From: Kiritimatiellia bacterium
GTDB taxonomy: Bacteria > Verrucomicrobiota > Kiritimatiellia > RFP12 > DVOR01
Direction: 5' to 3'
Assembly (NCBI GenBank): GCA_017558005.1
Contig: JAFYWN010000017.1
Location: forward strand, 1-49,469
Length of the DNA: 49,469 nt
The translations under genes and the position numbers were made by a program. Position 1 is the stretch's first letter. Every line of letters begins with the position of its first letter. The notes under the pieces are model-generated. The model ran no database searches, was not told the DNA's origin, and saw only the letters and a program-made list of their open reading frames with translations. Shown here one piece after another: positions 33,028-41,566 of this stretch.

Positions 33028-35646
33028 TTATTCCTTATTCGCGATAGCCTCTTCGAGCGTCACCTTGCGCGGACGCTTACCACGATACCAGGCAAGCATC
33101 ACGTAAGGAGCGATAAAGAGGGTCGAATAGGTACCAACGACCATACCGATGAAGAGCGCGAAGGCGAAGTCATGCATTGCAGCACCGCCGAAGAAGTAGA
33201 GCGCGCAAACAGGGAGCAAGGTCGAAAGCGTAGTCAAAACCGTACGGCTAAGCGTCTGGTTCAAGGCCTTACGCACCAAGGTCGGGAACGGCGTATCTTC
33301 GTCGCGGTTCATCTCTTCACGAATGCGGTCAAAGACAACGATCGTGTCATTGATGGAGTAACCAACGATGGTGAGGAGTGCAGCGACCGTCGTGAGGCTG
33401 ACCTGATTACCACAAATGGTGTAGATACCAAGCGTGATGAGTGCGTCGTGAGCCAAAGCGACCACACCGCCGAGGGCGAAGCCAAACTGGAAGCGGAAGC
33501 TGACGTACACGATGATGCAGATCAAGGAGATGATCACAGCCCAAGTGGCGTCCTTCTTGAGTTCAGAACCAATCTGAGAACCCACGAGGTCCTTGCTTTC
33601 CAACTTCACCTTGTATTCAGGATAAGCCGTATCAAGCGCTACTTCAATCACATTTGCAGAAGCTTCTTCCTTGCCCTGAACAGGCAGGGTGACCGTGGAG
33701 GTCTTCACGAGGGTCTGCGTCTTACCGTTTTCACCAATCGTGTTCTGCACCGTCTGGTCGGTCACGCCCGTACCAGCAACCTCTGCACGCACCTTTTCGG
33801 TGTCAAGGGCGACCACATTGCCTTCAGCATCGGTGGCTTCGTAAATCAATGCCACGCCACCCGTGAAGTCAACGGCCATCACGCTCGCAGGATTGTTGAA
33901 TGCACGAGCGAAGAAGATGCCCAAGGTAATGACGATAATCGAAGCAGAGGTAATCGTTGCAGGCTTTGCCCAACGCAAGAAGTCAAAGTCAATCGCTTCC
34001 TTAATCCACTGACGCATCTTGTAAGGCTTCGTAGTATCCTTAGCCACCAAGTTGAAAATCAAGCGCGTCACAACCAATGCCGTGAACATCGAGATGATGA
34101 TACCACCGCAGAGCGTCACAGCGAAGCCACGAATCGGACCAGAACCGAAGATGAAGAGAATCACACCGGTGATCAACGTGGTAAGATTGGAGTCAAAGAT
34201 GGCGAGGAAGGCGCGGTCATAACCAGCGGCCACAGCGCTCTTCACCGTCTTACCCAAACGGAATTCTTCACGAATACGTTCAAAAATCAAGACGTTTGCG
34301 TCCACGGCCATACCGACCGAAAGCACGAGACCTGCGATACCAGGAAGCGTGAGCACAGGGAGCTGACCCAATGCGTTGCTGCCCGTACCATCAGAGATGA
34401 AGACGCTCATCAAACCAGAGGCGATAATCATGCCTGCCGGCCAGAGAATCACGTTCAACAAGAGTGCAATGTCTGCAACCACGCCGCAGCAGAGGTAGTA
34501 GAACAACATGAAGACGAAGACTGCCGAGACGCCAAGGATTGCAGAGAGCGTACCCTTAGAGATAGCTTCTTCACCCAAACTCGGAGAAACAGAGCGCGTT
34601 TCAATGATACGAATCGGCGCCTTCAAAGCACCCGCGTTCAACACGCCCGCCAATTCCGTTGCTTCCTTCCAAGAGAAGCTACCAGAGATTTCGCAACGAC
34701 CATCAGAGATTTCAGAGCGCAACACAGGTGCAGAACGGACGATATCGTCCAACACGATTGCCAACTGACGGCCCACATAACGGCTCGTCAAGCGAGCGAA
34801 AGCCTGAGTGCCTGCGCTATCAAATTCCACATCCACCACGACCTGGCCCGTTGTCGGACGCTTGGAGGGTGTAGCCTTCACCACGGTTTCACCTCCAACG
34901 GTTGCTTCGCGGCTACGGGAGACGAACATCGGCAAGTAAGCCTTACGACCCGCAGGATCGTTGCCGATTTCTTCCATCACGCATTCATACAATGCAGAAG
35001 GAGCGGCAAAACGGCCCAATTTCACAGCATAGTCAGGAGCTTCAGCAAGTTTCGAGTAATCTGCGCTACGTACGAAGCAAACGCGACCATTGCAGGTGCT
35101 ACGTTCAAAACCATCCGGCGTACGCGTACCATCAATGATTTCACGCACCTTGGTTTCATTATCCTTATGCACCAGGCGGAAAGCGAGGAAAGCGGCACTC
35201 TTAACAGACTGTTCGGCCAAGCGAGCCTGTTCTGCGTCTGCACCGGGAATCTGGATCAAAATGCGGTGATCGCTACCCTTAGCAATGATCGGCTCGTTCG
35301 TACCGATAGCATCAATACGCTTGCGCAACACTTCGAGCGTCAAGTCGTCAGCTTCGGTCATCGTCTTCTGAGCTTCATCCTTTGCCTGAGCTTCAATCAA
35401 CTGATGCTGTTCAGGCGTAGCCGTTGCGGGATCAATCTTTGCCTTCACATAGGCCTGAGCCTTCAAGTCTTCGACCAACTTGGGTTCATCAATCTGAACC
35501 GTGAAGCTCGTGCCGCCCTTGAGATCAAGACCGAGACGCACCTTTTCCTTCGCGGGGAAGGTGACATAACAAGAGAAGGCGACCAACACCGCAAGAATTG
35601 CCCACTTGACAAGACTCGGGGTATCCAACTGCTTGAAATTTAACAT
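33028..35646 (-). CDS. secDF: Fused SecDF protein translocase subunit
   Basis: The 872-residue protein joins SecD (about 1-530) and SecF (about 550-872). The SecD part has a first helix (about 13-32), [16 protein letters not shown], a large periplasmic region, and a five-helix block with [28 protein letters not shown]. The SecF part has [14 protein letters not shown] and [20 protein letters not shown]. SecDF uses the proton gradient to pull exported proteins through SecYEG. Fused SecDF is found in Bacteroidota, some Gram-positives and PVC bacteria. yajC is 19 bases upstream and tRNA-Ser directly downstream. The ribosome-binding site is TTGGAG. Confidence 0.95.
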   Translation of the reverse strand: MLNFKQLDTPSLVKWAILAVLVAFSCYVTFPAKEKVRLGLDLKGGTSFTVQIDEPKLVEDLKAQAYVKAKIDPATATPEQHQLIEAQAKDEAQKTMTEADDLTLEVLRKRIDAIGTNEPIIAKGSDHRILIQIPGADAEQARLAEQSVKSAAFLAFRLVHKDNETKVREIIDGTRTPDGFERSTCNGRVCFVRSADYSKLAEAPDYAVKLGRFAAPSALYECVMEEIGNDPAGRKAYLPMFVSRSREATVGGETVVKATPSKRPTTGQVVVDVEFDSAGTQAFARLTSRYVGRQLAIVLDDIVRSAPVLRSEISDGRCEISGSFSWKEATELAGVLNAGALKAPIRIIETRSVSPSLGEEAISKGTLSAILGVSAVFVFMLFYYLCCGVVADIALLLNVILWPAGMIIASGLMSVFISDGTGSNALGQLPVLTLPGIAGLVLSVGMAVDANVLIFERIREEFRLGKTVKSAVAAGYDRAFLAIFDSNLTTLITGVILFIFGSGPIRGFAVTLCGGIIISMFTALVVTRLIFNLVAKDTTKPYKMRQWIKEAIDFDFLRWAKPATITSASIIVITLGIFFARAFNNPASVMAVDFTGGVALIYEATDAEGNVVALDTEKVRAEVAGTGVTDQTVQNTIGENGKTQTLVKTSTVTLPVQGKEEASANVIEVALDTAYPEYKVKLESKDLVGSQIGSELKKDATWAVIISLICIIVYVSFRFQFGFALGGVVALAHDALITLGIYTICGNQVSLTTVAALLTIVGYSINDTIVVFDRIREEMNRDEDTPFPTLVRKALNQTLSRTVLTTLSTLLPVCALYFFGGAAMHDFAFALFIGMVVGTYSTLFIAPYVMLAWYRGKRPRKVTLEEAIANKE

Positions 35647-35665
35647 TTCTGTAACTCCAACTTAC

Positions 35666-36034
35666 TTATTTTTGTTCACCGTCAATGACGGCGGCAATCG
35701 CACCACGAGCGACTTCAACCGTCGTTCCTGCGCAAAGTTCAATCATGAAAGTCTGCTCTTTTGCTGCAACGATTGTACCGATCAAGCCACCTGCAAAAGA
35801 GACACGACGCCCAGCACGAAGTTCGGAAATCATCTTCTGACGTTCCTTCTCCTTACGCTGCTGCGGACGAATCAACATGAAATAAAAAACGCCAAAGAGC
35901 AGAACCAAAGGAAGGAAACTGCCCATGCTGCCCATAAGTCCTCCGGGCTGCTGAGGCTGTTCTGCAGGGGTTTCAATAGGTTGTGTAGTGCCGGCTGTTA
36001 CGGCGACAGGGGTAGACGATGCGGTCTCGTTCAT
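35666..36034 (-). CDS. yajC: Preprotein translocase subunit YajC
   Basis: The 122-residue protein has a Thr/Pro/Gln-rich N terminus (about 1-35) and one membrane helix (about 38-56). The YajC block RPQQRKEKERQKMISELRAG follows, then a small beta domain (VSFAGGLIGTIVAAKEQ). YajC accompanies SecDF at the translocon. I chose the ATG at 36034 since AAGGAA lies just upstream; an ATG 69 bases earlier would add an unlikely tail. It is the first gene of the yajC-secDF-tRNA unit. Confidence 0.93.
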   Translation of the reverse strand: MNETASSTPVAVTAGTTQPIETPAEQPQQPGGLMGSMGSFLPLVLLFGVFYFMLIRPQQRKEKERQKMISELRAGRRVSFAGGLIGTIVAAKEQTFMIELCAGTTVEVARGAIAAVIDGEQK

Positions 36035-36087
36035 TTGCTTTCCTTGAAACGCTAAAAGTTTCTTTCCAACTAAAATTAAGTATGTAG

Positions 36088-36093
36088 TATACA
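36088..36093 (-). promoter_or_regulatory. Possible -10 of the yajC-secDF unit
   Basis: On the minus strand TATACT (complement of 36088-36093) lies 53 bases before the yajC ATG in an AT-rich stretch. A weak TTTCAT sits 17 bases upstream as -35. There is no extended -10. Support is modest. Confidence 0.35.
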
Positions 36094-36205
36094 CGTTTTT
36101 CAACGGAAATGAAAGTCTTTTTACTACATTTTATTAATAATGTTCTTTTGTCACACCTTTTTTTCTGAAAAAAACGTCCATTTTTTCATTTTCTGCGCGA
36201 CTACC

Positions 36206-36691
36206 CTACTCCTCTGAAAGCACTTTTCCATTCTTTAAATGGTAGAGGCGTTGATTAGAAGAGCCTCTAAATCGACATTGCAGAGTCTTTCGCGCAATGA
36301 TAAAACGGCCATCCACGAGCACATCTATCTCATTCAAGAGATTTTGACACTCTGGTTTTGCCCGCAATTCTTCCAGCGTCCATCCCGAATAGGCCATCAC
36401 ATTTAACCCTAAACGATGACACCAACGTGCCAAATGATATAAGGGTTCGGGTTGGCAAAAGGGATCTCCTCCAGAAAAGGTAACGCCATCAATGTGCGCA
36501 CGCGACTGCCAAATTTGGCGCATCAATGCGAGTAGCGACACGGCTCGACCGCCATTCGGGTCATGCGTTTGCGGATTGTGACACCCTGGACAATGGTGCG
36601 GACACCCTTGTGTAAATAAGGCAAAGCGGAATCCAGGCCCATCCACGATGGACTCTGGGATTGTTCCTGCTATACGTAACATCAAGGGCAT
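36206..36691 (-). CDS. nrdG: Anaerobic ribonucleotide reductase-activating protein (radical SAM)
   Basis: The 161-residue protein has the radical-SAM cluster C30-x3-C34-x2-C37 in FTQGCPHHCPGCHNP and the NrdG segment VTFSGGDPFCQPEPLYHLARW. It generates the glycyl radical on NrdD from S-adenosylmethionine. It follows nrdD after 149 bases that contain two hairpins, so it is transcribed by read-through or from its own start. No Shine-Dalgarno site is clear before the ATG at 36691; the ATG at 36682 is an alternative. The end ...NGKVLSEE is typical of the family. Confidence 0.93.
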   Translation of the reverse strand: MPLMLRIAGTIPESIVDGPGFRFALFTQGCPHHCPGCHNPQTHDPNGGRAVSLLALMRQIWQSRAHIDGVTFSGGDPFCQPEPLYHLARWCHRLGLNVMAYSGWTLEELRAKPECQNLLNEIDVLVDGRFIIARKTLQCRFRGSSNQRLYHLKNGKVLSEE

Positions 36692-36742
36692 GTGTAGTGC
36701 TTGAGCAAGGGCTTCAATTCAGGACGAATTGAGTATCGTAGG

Positions 36743-36779
36743 AAAAGGGTGCTTCGGCCGTTGATTTGCCGAAGCACCC
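36743..36779 (-). terminator. Terminator-like hairpin between nrdD and nrdG
   Basis: GGGTGCTTCGGC (36747-36758) pairs perfectly with GCCGAAGCACCC (36768-36779) around a 9-base loop. On the minus strand it is followed by TTTT (complement of 36743-36746). It should partly end transcription after nrdD and so lower nrdG output relative to nrdD. Confidence 0.75.
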
Positions 36780-36784
36780 GATTG

Positions 36785-36829
36785 CCGGAAGGGCGATGAA
36801 ACGAATGGAGTGACTCAATCGCCTTCCGG
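36785..36829 (-). other. Second hairpin directly after nrdD
   Basis: CCGGAAGGGCGAT (36785-36797) pairs with ATCGCCTTCCGG (36818-36829) with one bulged G, around a 20-base loop. It lies between the nrdD stop and the terminator-like hairpin. It may protect the 3' end of the nrdD mRNA. No T run follows. Confidence 0.6.
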
Positions 36830-36840
36830 GGTCCTCCTCA

Positions 36841-39156
36841 TTAGAGGTGCTTTACGCGGTCACGGACTTCCGCTGCCTTCGCATTATTGAAGCGATCCAG
36901 CGTACCGACGAGATAACCCGTGATACGACGGATGCGCTCAAAGTTCGGGCCACCATCATCTTCGCGACGACCACAGTTCGGGCAGACATCGTCAATGATT
37001 CCACGATAACCGCAGACGGGGTCACGATCCAACGGGTGGTTGACCGAACCATAACCGATGCCACAGGATGCCATGTGACGAACAATCTTTTCGAATGCTT
37101 CAGGATTGTCAGCCATCTTGCCGTTCAGTTCGACATAGGTGATATGGCCACCATTCGTCAACGCATGATACGGGGCTTCCAGTTCCACCTTGCGGAAGGC
37201 ACTGATGGGGAAGTAGACCGGCACGTGGAAGGAGTTCGTGTAGTATTCACGATCCGTGATTTCAGGGATCAGCCCGAAGCGCTTGCGGTCCATGCGGACG
37301 AAACGACCAGAGAGACCCTCAGCAGGCGTACCAATCAGGGTGAAGTTCAAGCCCGTTTCCTTCGCGCAACGATCCGCATAGTCACGCATATGCTTCACGA
37401 TTTCAAGGCCCAACTTCTGCGCTTCAGCGCTTTCACCGTGATGCTTACCAATCAAGCTCTTGAGGGTTTCAGCCAAACCGATGAAGCCGAAGGTCAAAGA
37501 GCCGTGCTTAATCACTTCACGCACTTCATCATCCGGGCTAAGCTTTTCGGAGTCCAACCAAATCCCTTCACCCATCAAGTACGGGAAGTTACGCACACGC
37601 TTGCGGGCCTGCACTTCAAAGCGGTCCAACAACTGGTCACGCACGAGCTGCAGCATATCATCCAACTGCGCATAGAAGGTGCGAATGTTGCCATGGCTCT
37701 GAATGGCCAAACGCGGCAAGTTGATCGAAGTGAAGCTCAAGTTACCACGCTTCCACACCTGCGACTTGGAAGGATCGTAGATATTCGTTCCCACGCGGGT
37801 ACGGCATCCCATGTAGCTAATTTCCGTTTCCGGATGACCTTCGCGATAGAGTTCTGCATTGAAGGGGGCATCCTGGAAGCAGAAGTTCGGGAAGAGACGC
37901 TTTGCGCTAACTTCGCAAGAGAGCTTGAAGAGATCGTAGTTCGGATCATCGGGATCGCAGCTCACGCCCTTCTTCACACGGAAGATCTGAATCGGGAAGA
38001 TTGGCGTTTCGCCATCACCCAAACCAGCCTGCGTTGCGAGCAAGAGGTTGCGCATTACCATGCGACCTTCAGGGGAGACGTCGGTACCATAGTTAATGGA
38101 GGAGAACGGCGTCTGCGCACCTGCACGAGAGTGCATGGAGTTCAGATTATGCACCAATGCTTCCATTGCCTGATAGGTATCCTTATCGGTATCAGCAAAA
38201 GCATGTTCGCGCGTAAACTTCTGAATCTTCGGAATCAAGGCTTCGTCAATGCCCGCCGCCTTCAACATATCCGCTTCTGCCACCTGGGTTGCTTCGTCAT
38301 TGACATTTGCCAAGCACGGCTCTTCCACGGGCTTAATCGAATTGGCGAGTTCCTTATTGTCGCAGAGCAATTCAACGGCTTCACGGAGCGCCGCCTTGTA
38401 GTGACGCGCATAGGTCATGCGAACGCCATTAGCCATTGCGTAGTCAAAGTTCGGCACCGACTGACCACCATGCTGGTCATTCTGGTTGGACTGAATTGCA
38501 ATGCACGCCAATGCGGCGAAGGAGCGAATATCTTTCGGCGGACGCAAGAAACCGTGTCCCGTGCTGAAGCCACGCCCCAAGAGGTCCACCAAGTCAATCT
38601 GGCAGCACGTCATCGTGAGGCTGTAGAAGTCCAAGTCATGAATATGAATATCACCCTGTTCATGAGCACGTGCCACTTCGGGGCGCAACATGTTGTTGAT
38701 GTAAAACTGCTTCGAGCTCTCCGAGCCGAACTTCAACATCGACCCCATCGCCGTATCGCCGTCAATGTTTGCATTCTCACGCTTGACGTCCGATTCCTTC
38801 GCCGACGAGTAGACGATATCAGAGAGCGTACGCATCAACTTCGTATTGCGCTCACGAGCGCGAGAACGATCTGCACGATAGAGAATGTAACTCTTTGCCG
38901 TGTGCGGCAAGTTGTTATCCATCAGCACGCGTTCCACGGCGTCTTGAATCTGTTCAATATCAGGAGATTCGATGGTTACCTTACGCGTGGCCTCTTCCGC
39001 CAACTTATTGGCAAGGGCTTCCAATTCAAAATCGTCCTTGTCTGCAAGTTGTTCGCAGGTACGGGTCTGCGCCAACGCCTTCAAGATCGCGGTCGCAATT
39101 TTAGCGAGATTAAACGGCACTTGACGGCCGTCGCGCTTGATTACGGTTTTAATCAT
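36841..39156 (-). CDS. nrdD: Anaerobic ribonucleoside-triphosphate reductase (class III)
   Basis: The 771-residue protein has an N-terminal ATP-cone (about 1-95, VIKRDGRQVPFNLAKI) and the NrdD barrel. The C-terminal part holds zinc cysteines in VCGYRG and VCPNCGRRE, then the glycyl-radical loop RRITGYLVGTLDRFNNAK, with G747 as the radical position, and closes RDRVKHL. It makes deoxyribonucleotides without oxygen. nrdG follows it. The ribosome-binding site is GAGGAG. The promoter at 39244-39272 and paired NrdR-like boxes precede it. A nine-codon frame (MTNEELLDD) overlaps the start, but it has no ribosome-binding site. Confidence 0.96.
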   Translation of the reverse strand: MIKTVIKRDGRQVPFNLAKIATAILKALAQTRTCEQLADKDDFELEALANKLAEEATRKVTIESPDIEQIQDAVERVLMDNNLPHTAKSYILYRADRSRARERNTKLMRTLSDIVYSSAKESDVKRENANIDGDTAMGSMLKFGSESSKQFYINNMLRPEVARAHEQGDIHIHDLDFYSLTMTCCQIDLVDLLGRGFSTGHGFLRPPKDIRSFAALACIAIQSNQNDQHGGQSVPNFDYAMANGVRMTYARHYKAALREAVELLCDNKELANSIKPVEEPCLANVNDEATQVAEADMLKAAGIDEALIPKIQKFTREHAFADTDKDTYQAMEALVHNLNSMHSRAGAQTPFSSINYGTDVSPEGRMVMRNLLLATQAGLGDGETPIFPIQIFRVKKGVSCDPDDPNYDLFKLSCEVSAKRLFPNFCFQDAPFNAELYREGHPETEISYMGCRTRVGTNIYDPSKSQVWKRGNLSFTSINLPRLAIQSHGNIRTFYAQLDDMLQLVRDQLLDRFEVQARKRVRNFPYLMGEGIWLDSEKLSPDDEVREVIKHGSLTFGFIGLAETLKSLIGKHHGESAEAQKLGLEIVKHMRDYADRCAKETGLNFTLIGTPAEGLSGRFVRMDRKRFGLIPEITDREYYTNSFHVPVYFPISAFRKVELEAPYHALTNGGHITYVELNGKMADNPEAFEKIVRHMASCGIGYGSVNHPLDRDPVCGYRGIIDDVCPNCGRREDDGGPNFERIRRITGYLVGTLDRFNNAKAAEVRDRVKHL

Positions 39157-39243
39157 CGAGTAACTCCTCGTTCGTCATGGGGAAGTTGTAATCATCTGCC
39201 AGGCACATCACGCAACGTACACTGCGCAGATAGAACGCTCGAT

Positions 39244-39272
39244 AGAATACGAAAGCTGAAATTCTCTGTCAA
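39244..39272 (-). promoter_or_regulatory. Promoter of nrdD
   Basis: On the minus strand a perfect -35 TTGACA (complement of 39267-39272) is 17 bases from TATTCT (complement of 39244-39249). The transcript would have a leader of about 80 bases. Two NrdR-like boxes lie immediately upstream, the nearer one touching the -35. Confidence 0.8.
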
Positions 39273-39317
39273 ACTACATATGCTACACTTTTTTCGTCAA
39301 CACACAATATATGGTGT
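39271..39317. promoter_or_regulatory. Paired NrdR-box-like operators upstream of nrdD
   Basis: The near-palindrome ACACAATATATGGTGT (39302-39317) closely fits the NrdR box, whose known form is ACACwATATATwGTGT-like. A weaker second copy, AAACTACATATGCTAC (39271-39286), shares 10 of 16 positions and lies exactly 31 bases away, or three helical turns, the usual spacing of NrdR box pairs. NrdR represses ribonucleotide reductase genes when nucleotides are plentiful. The nrdR gene is not in the window. Confidence 0.75.
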
Positions 39318-39787
39318 AGTTTTACAGTTTAAAGCACGGCAAAACACCACAACTCCTTAAATACCAATCACATGACAAATTTAAACTTTTTTTTCTTGTG
39401 TACCTCATTTTAGGCTTTCTGCACCCCACCTGCGCACCTAATTTCACTTTCTGCGTCAATTTCCCTCGCCTGCACAACGCACTTTAAATTTCTTCAAAAT
39501 CCCCTAAAACCCCTTAAAATCAGGCTTTTAGCGGTTTTAAGACCTCGCCTTCATCCCTCCTCCACCCCTTTTCTCTCACATTTCCCTCTCACGCCTAAGT
39601 AAAAAACAAGAGAACACCTTAATTTTTCAGGCTTTTAGCGGAGTCGTCTTCCCGCTTCCTAACCGCATGAAAAGGTTCTTTCGTGCGCTTCCCCTCCGCA
39701 ATGCGTGCGCCCACTCCCTACAGAATCGCCTCCTAACTGCGTGCCTGCGGCAATCACACTTAGGAGGCGTACTGGCTAATCAAAGCA
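39318..39787. other. Long intergenic stretch with a repeat and a hairpin
   Basis: No gene is evident. CAGGCTTTTAGCGG occurs at 39521-39534 and 39628-39641. CGCCTCCTAA (39727-39736) pairs perfectly with TTAGGAGGCG (39760-39769), with TGCC/GGCA inside the loop. This hairpin lies just after the queD stop on the minus strand and may end that operon, though no T run follows. GTGCCTGCGG (39741-39750) in the loop repeats the motif seen at 721-730. The plus strand is pyrimidine-rich from about 39395 to 39600. Confidence 0.55.
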
Positions 39788-40213
39788 TTAATTCGCGCGA
39801 TAGGTGGCGCAAGACTCTGGGGTCTCACTCACCGAAACCGCCGTCACGGGCAATCCCCTACCCGCAATCTTCTCAAAGAAGTGCTTGGCCAAGTTTTCAC
39901 TCGTGGAGCGATAGCTCAATGCATAGGTGCGCAAGCCATGCTTTTCCAATGTCTTTGCGATATCCGTCTCTACCGCACTGGTCGTATCATAAAGGAAAGC
40001 ATGATCACACGGGGTGACCACCTCTTCTTGAAGGACGGCCTTCAATTCCTTAAAATCCATCACCATATCATCGGGTTGCCCGGGTAACGGCGGTGTGTTG
40101 CCGAGCTCCACCACCACCTTGTAGGTGTGTCCATGAAGATTTTTGCACTGACCGCCATGCCCTGTTAAGAGATGGGCAGCATCAAATGAAACGGTTTTTG
40201 TAACAATTAACAT
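39788..40213 (-). CDS. queD: 6-carboxytetrahydropterin synthase-like protein QueD
   Basis: The 141-residue protein belongs to the 6-pyruvoyl-tetrahydropterin synthase family: FDAAHLLTGHGGQCKNLHGHTYKV gives the zinc histidines and the catalytic cysteine (C-x3-HGH), and MVMDFKELK and PCDHAFL follow. QueD makes the 7-deazaguanine precursor of queuosine and related bases. No other queuosine gene is adjacent. It ends the long minus-strand operon, 36 bases after the RhlE-like gene. I start at the ATG 40213, preceded by GAGAGG. Confidence 0.88.
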   Translation of the reverse strand: MLIVTKTVSFDAAHLLTGHGGQCKNLHGHTYKVVVELGNTPPLPGQPDDMVMDFKELKAVLQEEVVTPCDHAFLYDTTSAVETDIAKTLEKHGLRTYALSYRSTSENLAKHFFEKIAGRGLPVTAVSVSETPESCATYRAN

Positions 40214-40249
40214 TTCTTTACCTCTCAAGAAAAGGAGACGTGCATCTGA

Positions 40250-41566
40250 TTAGTTACGCCCCGCATTCGCCTTTGGGTGAACATTCTTCCAAAAAGGTTT
40301 CGCCGCAGGGCGCTTGGCGGGTTGCTTTTGACCATTATCCTTCGCAGGTTTCTGACGTGCAGTGGCGGGACGTGCTTGCGCCTGCTTTGGCGGACGACGT
40401 GCCGCTGCGCCCATTGCCGTTCTCGCAGCCTCCGAGTGCAACGGGTGATCTAACTGTTGCGGGATCTTTTTCCCGACAAACTGCTCAATAGAGCGCAAGG
40501 CATCACGGTCATGGGCACAGACTAAACTAATTCCCTCGCCCCCTGCGCCAGCACGCGCTGTTCGCCCGATGCGATGCACATAGGTCTCAGGCTCATCTGG
40601 CAGGTCATAGTTAATGACGTGCGTGACGTCCTCCACGTCAATGCCGCGCGCAGCGATATCCGTCGCCACCAACACCTGAATCTTCCCAGACTTAAAGCCC
40701 TCTAAAGCCTTCATACGCACATTTTGACTCTTATCCCCGTGCAACGATGCCGACGGGAATCCATCGCGCGTCAATTGCTTACTGAGACGGTCTGCATTGT
40801 GTTTCATGCGCGGGAAGACAATCACACGAAAACATTTGGGACTGTCTAACACCCACTTTAGCAAAGCGTACTTGTTTTCCTTATCCACGAAAAGGACACG
40901 TTGGGCCACCTTTTCCGCGGTTGGCGTTCCGGGATCAATGCGAATCTCCACGGGCTCCGTGCGAATAAACTGTCCTGCGAGTTCTGAAATCTCGGGGGTT
41001 AAGGTTGCAGAGAAGAAAAGCGATTGACGCTTTTTGGGCAGTTTTACCAAGATCTTCTTGATATCAGGCAAAAAGCCCATGTCCAACATCCGATCGGCCT
41101 CGTCTAAGACCACTGCACGCACTTGATCCAAAAAGAGTGCTTGTTGCGCACAAAGGTCCAGCAAACGCCCTGGTGTTGCGACCAAAACAGCCACACCCTT
41201 ACGCAAGGCCTCCATTTGCGGACGAATGTTTACGCCCCCAAACACCGTCAAATGGGTCGTGCCTTGATGCTTCGCATACAGTGCAATGTTGTCACCAATC
41301 TGCGCCGCCAATTCACGCGTTGGCGCCAAAATCAAGACCTGCGGACGCCCCGCACGCACCGGATCACGACGCGCCGCCAAGCGATGCAACAATGGCAAAC
41401 TAAAGGCAGCCGTCTTTCCCGTGCCCGTCTGCGCACAACCAAAGACATCCTTACCCTCAAGAACGGGTTGGATTGCCTGCTTCTGAATCGGCGTAGGCGT
41501 GGCATATCCCATCTCGTCGATGGCGCGTTTCAACTGCGGATTGAGTAAATCAAAGACGCTCTTCAT
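40250..41566 (-). CDS. rhlE: DEAD-box RNA helicase, RhlE-like
   Basis: The 438-residue protein has the Q motif (GYATPTPIQKQAI), motif I (AQTGTGKTAAF, about 40-50), VLDEADRMLDMGF (motif II), SAT (motif III) and HRIGRTARAG (motif VI). A basic Lys/Ala/Pro-rich tail (about 385-438) may bind RNA. The layout fits RhlE, which remodels ribosomal RNA during 50S assembly. The start overlaps the stop of the upstream DEAD-box gene by four bases. The gene symbol is by similarity of motif order and tail, not a full alignment. Confidence 0.85.
   Translation of the reverse strand: MKSVFDLLNPQLKRAIDEMGYATPTPIQKQAIQPVLEGKDVFGCAQTGTGKTAAFSLPLLHRLAARRDPVRAGRPQVLILAPTRELAAQIGDNIALYAKHQGTTHLTVFGGVNIRPQMEALRKGVAVLVATPGRLLDLCAQQALFLDQVRAVVLDEADRMLDMGFLPDIKKILVKLPKKRQSLFFSATLTPEISELAGQFIRTEPVEIRIDPGTPTAEKVAQRVLFVDKENKYALLKWVLDSPKCFRVIVFPRMKHNADRLSKQLTRDGFPSASLHGDKSQNVRMKALEGFKSGKIQVLVATDIAARGIDVEDVTHVINYDLPDEPETYVHRIGRTARAGAGGEGISLVCAHDRDALRSIEQFVGKKIPQQLDHPLHSEAARTAMGAAARRPPKQAQARPATARQKPAKDNGQKQPAKRPAAKPFWKNVHPKANAGRN

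Noticed and set aside
33172..35643. An 823-codon plus-strand frame opposite secDF
   Set aside because: It is the shadow of secDF, rich in Arg and His with no domain. SecDF motifs are unambiguous on the minus strand.
36120..36205. A terminator after nrdG in the A/T-rich stretch
   Set aside because: Only A-T pairing runs are available, with no GC stem, so termination cannot be supported.
39104..39180. A nine-codon frame MTNEELLDD overlapping the nrdD start as a regulatory uORF
   Set aside because: It has no ribosome-binding site, and the GAGGAG within it is explained as the nrdD ribosome-binding site.
36847..39360. An 837-codon plus-strand frame opposite nrdD
   Set aside because: Shadow of nrdD; it crosses the nrdD promoter and NrdR-like boxes and has no domain.
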